NCBI GenBank assembly: GCA_020429495.1
Contig: JAGQLJ010000045.1
Span: 1 to 16,652 of the forward strand
From: Candidatus Dojkabacteria bacterium
GTDB lineage: Bacteria > Patescibacteriota > Dojkabacteria > J137
DNA: 16,652 nucleotides
Reading direction: 5' to 3'
Positions 13,829-16,652 of the stretch are shown piece by piece. The translations under genes and the position numbers were made by a program. The notes below the pieces were generated by a model that ran no database searches, was not told where the DNA came from, and saw only the letters and a list, made by a program, of their open reading frames with translations. Position 1 is the first letter of the stretch. The number at the start of each line of letters is the position of its first letter.

Positions 13829-14449
13829 ATGAATGCAAAAACATCTGCTAGGAGTGCTCTGTATGGCATGATACTTTCAACAATTTTTGGGTTGGTGCTT
13901 TTACTTCTATTCATTTTCTCTTTAATATCTGGCAAGCTAGGACTTAATAACTCTGGGGGCAATGCACAAAAAGAGACATATATTGATTTGAATTTAGAAA
14001 CACCAATTGTAGAAGTACTTCCTGTTGAATTTACTAATAAGATTGTAGACGAAGATCATAGTTTAGAGATTGGGCAGTCCTATTCACTAAATAGTCGATT
14101 TGCAACAACTGAAGGAACTAACCTTATTTGTGCAGATGAATCAAGGGATTGTGAGTTCTATGAAGTAATAACTAATGCTGGCCATACATACTATATTTCC
14201 AAAAAGTCACCAATTAGACTAGAAACTACTCTTGGGCAAGTTAAAGATACAAAATTAGGAGAAGTTACTATGCAATCTGAAGAGCTAGAACTTTCTAACT
14301 CAGAAGGTAATGTTAGTCGACAAATGTGGGGATGTTTAAATGAATCTTATTGTGTTTCATCTGGTGAATTGTATATTGATGACTTCCAAACAAATCAAGA
14401 AGAAAAAAACCTATTTATGACATTTGTTAACTCATTAAGATCTTCATAA
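13829..14449 (+). CDS. Hypothetical single-span membrane protein with extracytoplasmic domain
   Basis: I do not recognise this 206-residue protein. A short basic N-terminus and one membrane segment (about 11-34) are followed by an exported domain of about 165 residues, rich in Glu, Ser and Thr. Four cysteines lie in two close pairs (ICADESRDC and GCLNESYC) and could form disulphides. The frame is open from 13760, but the ATG at 13829 gives a normal N-in membrane anchor and avoids overlap with the divergent gene. Its stop overlaps the next gene's start as TAATG, so both belong to one operon, probably working together at the cell surface. Confidence 0.7.
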   Translation: MNAKTSARSALYGMILSTIFGLVLLLLFIFSLISGKLGLNNSGGNAQKETYIDLNLETPIVEVLPVEFTNKIVDEDHSLEIGQSYSLNSRFATTEGTNLICADESRDCEFYEVITNAGHTYYISKKSPIRLETTLGQVKDTKLGEVTMQSEELELSNSEGNVSRQMWGCLNESYCVSSGELYIDDFQTNQEEKNLFMTFVNSLRSS

Positions 14450-14991
14450 TGGATAATACTCAGTCTAGCTTAATTCTTGGTATGTTGGCCTTAGCAGTTA
14501 TTGCTGTTGCAGTATTGCTTTTTGTTGTATTCAAACAAAGAAAAAAAATTGATTATCTTACTCAACCAAGATATGGATTTATGGGTAAGTCACTTGCCAT
14601 TGCAGCTGCAATGGTACTTGGTGCTGCTGCTTTTATCACAGTTTATATTAATCAATTCCATCAGGTGCCTACTTCAATTTCTGTATCTGATAGAACAGAA
14701 GTATCAATAGACCTAAAATATGAGCTAAAAGACTCAACTGTAAATCTTTACTATTTAAATATTATTCCAAAGATTAAAAACATTGAATGGGGAGGATCAG
14801 ATGAAATATCTGTTAATGTTCTATGGATAATTAATAAGAACGGAACAGAAATACAAAGAGATGAAAAAGGTCTAGATATTCACAATACAGGAGGAATACT
14901 TGAATATCTTGAGCCTGGAACAAATAGTATAAAAGCAAGGATAACTGTTAATGGTGAAATATTCCAAAAATCAGTTATTTTACAGATATAG
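14449..14991 (+). CDS. Hypothetical two-span membrane protein with beta-rich C-terminal domain
   Basis: I do not recognise a family for this 180-residue protein. Two membrane segments (about 7-29 and 46-67) flank a short basic loop (KQRKKIDYLTQPRYGFMGK). The C-terminal 110 residues alternate hydrophobic and polar residues and end LEYLEPGTNSIKARITVNGEIFQKSVILQI, the look of an immunoglobulin-like or fibronectin-like sandwich. With this topology the domain would be outside the membrane only if both termini are external. It begins by TAATG overlap with the previous membrane protein and precedes the DHH gene by 10 bp. Confidence 0.7.
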   Translation: MDNTQSSLILGMLALAVIAVAVLLFVVFKQRKKIDYLTQPRYGFMGKSLAIAAAMVLGAAAFITVYINQFHQVPTSISVSDRTEVSIDLKYELKDSTVNLYYLNIIPKIKNIEWGGSDEISVNVLWIINKNGTEIQRDEKGLDIHNTGGILEYLEPGTNSIKARITVNGEIFQKSVILQI

Positions 14992-15001
14992 TAGCACTAG
15001 C

Positions 15002-16066
15002 ATGATACAAGATTATTCAACTTACGATATTGCTCAACATATTATAGGACGTATATTTAACGCCCAGCAAATACTCATAGTATGTTCAAGGCCAGTTGAT
15101 CCAGACTCGTTAAGCTCTGGATTGACTGTAAGTTGGTGGATAGAAAGACATTTTAAACAAACTCCTGATATTGTTATATTTCATTCCATTCCAGACAAAT
15201 TTACTAATTATCCTAATATTGAGTCAGTAAAATTTAAAAACATTGATGATGTGAATTGGAAAGGTTACGATTTAATTATTCTTGTAGATTCTTCTGCATG
15301 GGAAATGCTTTTAACTGATAAATATGAAAGTGTATTAGCTCAAACAGGATTTGAACCATTTGTTTTAATTGATCATCATAAGCAAAATATTATTCATTCT
15401 GATTTAAGACATAATTCACTACGACTAGATGAGGTCTGCACAGGGAAAATTATTTATGACTACTTTATCAAACCTTCAACAGAAAATTTAACTGAAGATA
15501 TTTCAACTCTTTTATATTATGGTTTAATTGATGACGCAAGATACTTTAAAAATGAACCTTACGATGGAATGTATTCATATGCAGAAGAATTGCTCGACCA
15601 AAAAGCTAGACATTCAGAAGTAATGAATACTAATGTTAGCAAAGAAAGTATGGAGTTTTTAGCATGGGCAATTGAAAATACCCAATTTTACCCTGAAATA
15701 GAAACAACCTTTTTAGTTATTGATGATGAAAAAGATGAAGAACTAATAAATAAATTTGGAAGTAAGTGGCGATTGGGTGGAATTCATAAATACTATATTG
15801 AGACTTTTTCTAGAACTGTTGAAGGTTATAACTATGGAATATTAATGGAATTAAATAAAGGAAAAGTAACTCTTGGTTGGAGAACCAGAAACTTTGGTGA
15901 TAATGTGTCAATACAAAAAGTTTTGGAGAGTGTTGGAGTTATACAGGCTGGCGGGCATTTTGGAGCTGGTGGTGCTTCTTTTGATACTACAGATATAAAC
16001 GAAGTAAAGCAAAAAATTATTCATGAAATGGAAAAAGCTTTAGCTGAAAAAGAAAATTATAAGTAA
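15002..16066 (+). CDS. DHH-family phosphoesterase (NrnA/RecJ-like)
   Basis: This 354-residue protein has the DHH-DHHA1 layout of NrnA-type nano-RNases and c-di-AMP phosphodiesterases. Motif I is SRPVDPDSLSSG (29-40), motif II LVDSS (D96), motif III IDHH (123-126, the DHH signature) and motif IV GLIDDARYF (D178). The DHHA1 substrate motif is GGHFGAGGA (317-325). Typical substrates are short RNA or DNA oligomers, pAp or cyclic dinucleotides; which one applies cannot be told. The usual histidine of motif I (SHxxPDxD) is replaced, with S29 in its place, while D33 and D35 remain. The frame is open from 14951, but the ATG at 15002 avoids overlap with the upstream gene and follows a TATAGT by nine bases. 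It is the third gene of the membrane-protein operon. Its stop abuts the stop of the convergent MscS gene. Confidence 0.85.
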   Translation: MIQDYSTYDIAQHIIGRIFNAQQILIVCSRPVDPDSLSSGLTVSWWIERHFKQTPDIVIFHSIPDKFTNYPNIESVKFKNIDDVNWKGYDLIILVDSSAWEMLLTDKYESVLAQTGFEPFVLIDHHKQNIIHSDLRHNSLRLDEVCTGKIIYDYFIKPSTENLTEDISTLLYYGLIDDARYFKNEPYDGMYSYAEELLDQKARHSEVMNTNVSKESMEFLAWAIENTQFYPEIETTFLVIDDEKDEELINKFGSKWRLGGIHKYYIETFSRTVEGYNYGILMELNKGKVTLGWRTRNFGDNVSIQKVLESVGVIQAGGHFGAGGASFDTTDINEVKQKIIHEMEKALAEKENYK

Positions 16067-16652
16067 CTACTTTTGTTTTACTGTTATCTCTTTATTCTTT
16101 ATAGTTAAATCAAGTTGTGGGAATGGGAATTCAACGCCTTCTTTCGCGTATCTTTTATGAAGCCTTTTAACAAATTCATGATTTATTAAATATCTATCTG
16201 TGTATTGTTTCCCCCTCATTATTACTGTGAAGTTTATGCTTGATGCAGCAAAATCGTTATACCTTATAAACGGATCAAACTCAGGCACTGCTCCAGCAAC
16301 TTCCACCATTACTTCTTTAGCAACTTCTACAGTAACTTTTTCTACAAGTTCTAAATCAGAATCATAACTTACACCAACATTCATTAAGATTGCTAAATCT
16401 GAAACTGGAAGCTGATAGTTAGTCAAAATTACATTTGCTAAAGTTGCATTAGGCACAATAATAATATAATTCTGAAGAGTTCTTATTGTTGTATTTCTCC
16501 AAGAAACATCTTCTACAAAACCTTCTTGCCCTGATTCTAATTCTATATAATCACCTGGCTTAATTTTTCGCGCTGCAATAATATAAAATCCTGCAAATAA
16601 GTTAGTTAATGTGTCTTGTAGTGCAAGTGCTACAGCTAAACCTCCTACACCT
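16067..16652 (-). CDS. MscS-family mechanosensitive ion channel, C-terminal part (runs off window)
   Basis: The frame is open to the window edge, giving 194 residues with the start beyond 16652. The first visible residues are the pore helix TM3 (GVGGLAVALALQDTLTNLFAGFYI). The MscS beta domain follows (KPGDYIELESGQEGFVEDVSWRNTTIRTL) with the signature IIIVPNATLAN, then the alpha/beta C-terminal domain ending near VEFPFPQLDLTI. MscS channels open under membrane tension to release solutes during osmotic downshock. A GTG at 16456 could be mistaken for a start, but the conserved domain clearly continues upstream of it. It is convergent with the DHH gene, with no gap between stop codons. Confidence 0.93.
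   Translation of the reverse strand, partial: GVGGLAVALALQDTLTNLFAGFYIIAARKIKPGDYIELESGQEGFVEDVSWRNTTIRTLQNYIIIVPNATLANVILTNYQLPVSDLAILMNVGVSYDSDLELVEKVTVEVAKEVMVEVAGAVPEFDPFIRYNDFAASSINFTVIMRGKQYTDRYLINHEFVKRLHKRYAKEGVEFPFPQLDLTIKNKEITVKQK

Noticed and set aside
13768..13962. N-terminal extension of the RHH-like protein
   Set aside because: It overlaps the divergent membrane-protein gene antisense; the ATG at 13767 gives a compact protein.
14501..14710. 69-aa open frame on the plus strand
   Set aside because: It is a shifted frame inside the two-span membrane-protein gene.
110..16652. Alternative genetic code with TGA as glycine or tryptophan
   Set aside because: Conserved genes are full length without internal TGA, and TGA fits as the stop of three genes, so the standard bacterial code is sufficient.
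1..16652. CRISPR array or insertion sequence
   Set aside because: No regularly spaced repeats and no transposase with terminal inverted repeats were seen.

Overview
The window is AT-rich (about 30% GC by eye), densely coded and made of short operons with tiny or overlapping gene junctions. Standard bacterial translation fits: conserved genes (rarA, umuC, ogg) read through without internal TGA, and TGA closes only three genes. Almost no gene has a Shine-Dalgarno sequence. Instead many starts sit 5-7 bases after a TATAAT-like -10 box, and operon partners are joined by TAATG overlaps, so leaderless or reinitiating translation looks common. Together with the small proteins and gene content this suggests a Candidate Phyla Radiation (Patescibacteria) bacterium. 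That placement is an inference; no marker gene for taxonomy is present.

Layout. (1) 1-5101, minus strand: an integrated mobile element. A large serine recombinase is followed by hamA (DUF1837 nuclease) and hamB (SF2 helicase), the two-gene Hachiman anti-phage system. The recombinase starts about 20 bp from a 23-bp fragment matching the 3' end of a tRNA (tRNA-Glu-like), the likely right attachment site. The left end lies outside the window. (2) 5102-5336: non-coding chromosomal flank with one dyad and no gene I can see. (3) 5337-5775: tRNA-Ser(GGA), a small GIY-YIG nuclease gene and a GC-rich hairpin, then a second copy of the first 33-34 bases of the tRNA. This looks like a mini-insertion into the anticodon loop that regenerated the tRNA. 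(4) 5792-8445: an unknown protein divergent from an OGG1-type 8-oxoguanine glycosylase across overlapping -10 boxes, then a RodZ-like membrane HTH protein. (5) 8442-11328, minus strand: a small membrane protein, rarA, an Smr-domain protein and a sulfotransferase. (6) 11399-13101, plus strand: umuD-umuC, a self-cleaving UmuD and a Y-family translesion polymerase. (7) 13098-16652: a two-gene minus operon (RHH-like protein and membrane protein), a three-gene plus operon (two unknown membrane proteins and a DHH phosphoesterase), and the 3' part of an MscS channel gene.

How the genes work together. The accessory block couples phage defence to a site-specific recombinase. The chromosomal part is rich in genome-maintenance genes (OGG, RarA, Smr, UmuDC, DHH phosphoesterase) interleaved with envelope proteins. 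The most unusual structure is the GIY-YIG/tRNA-Ser duplication. The most informative functional unit is the Hachiman element.
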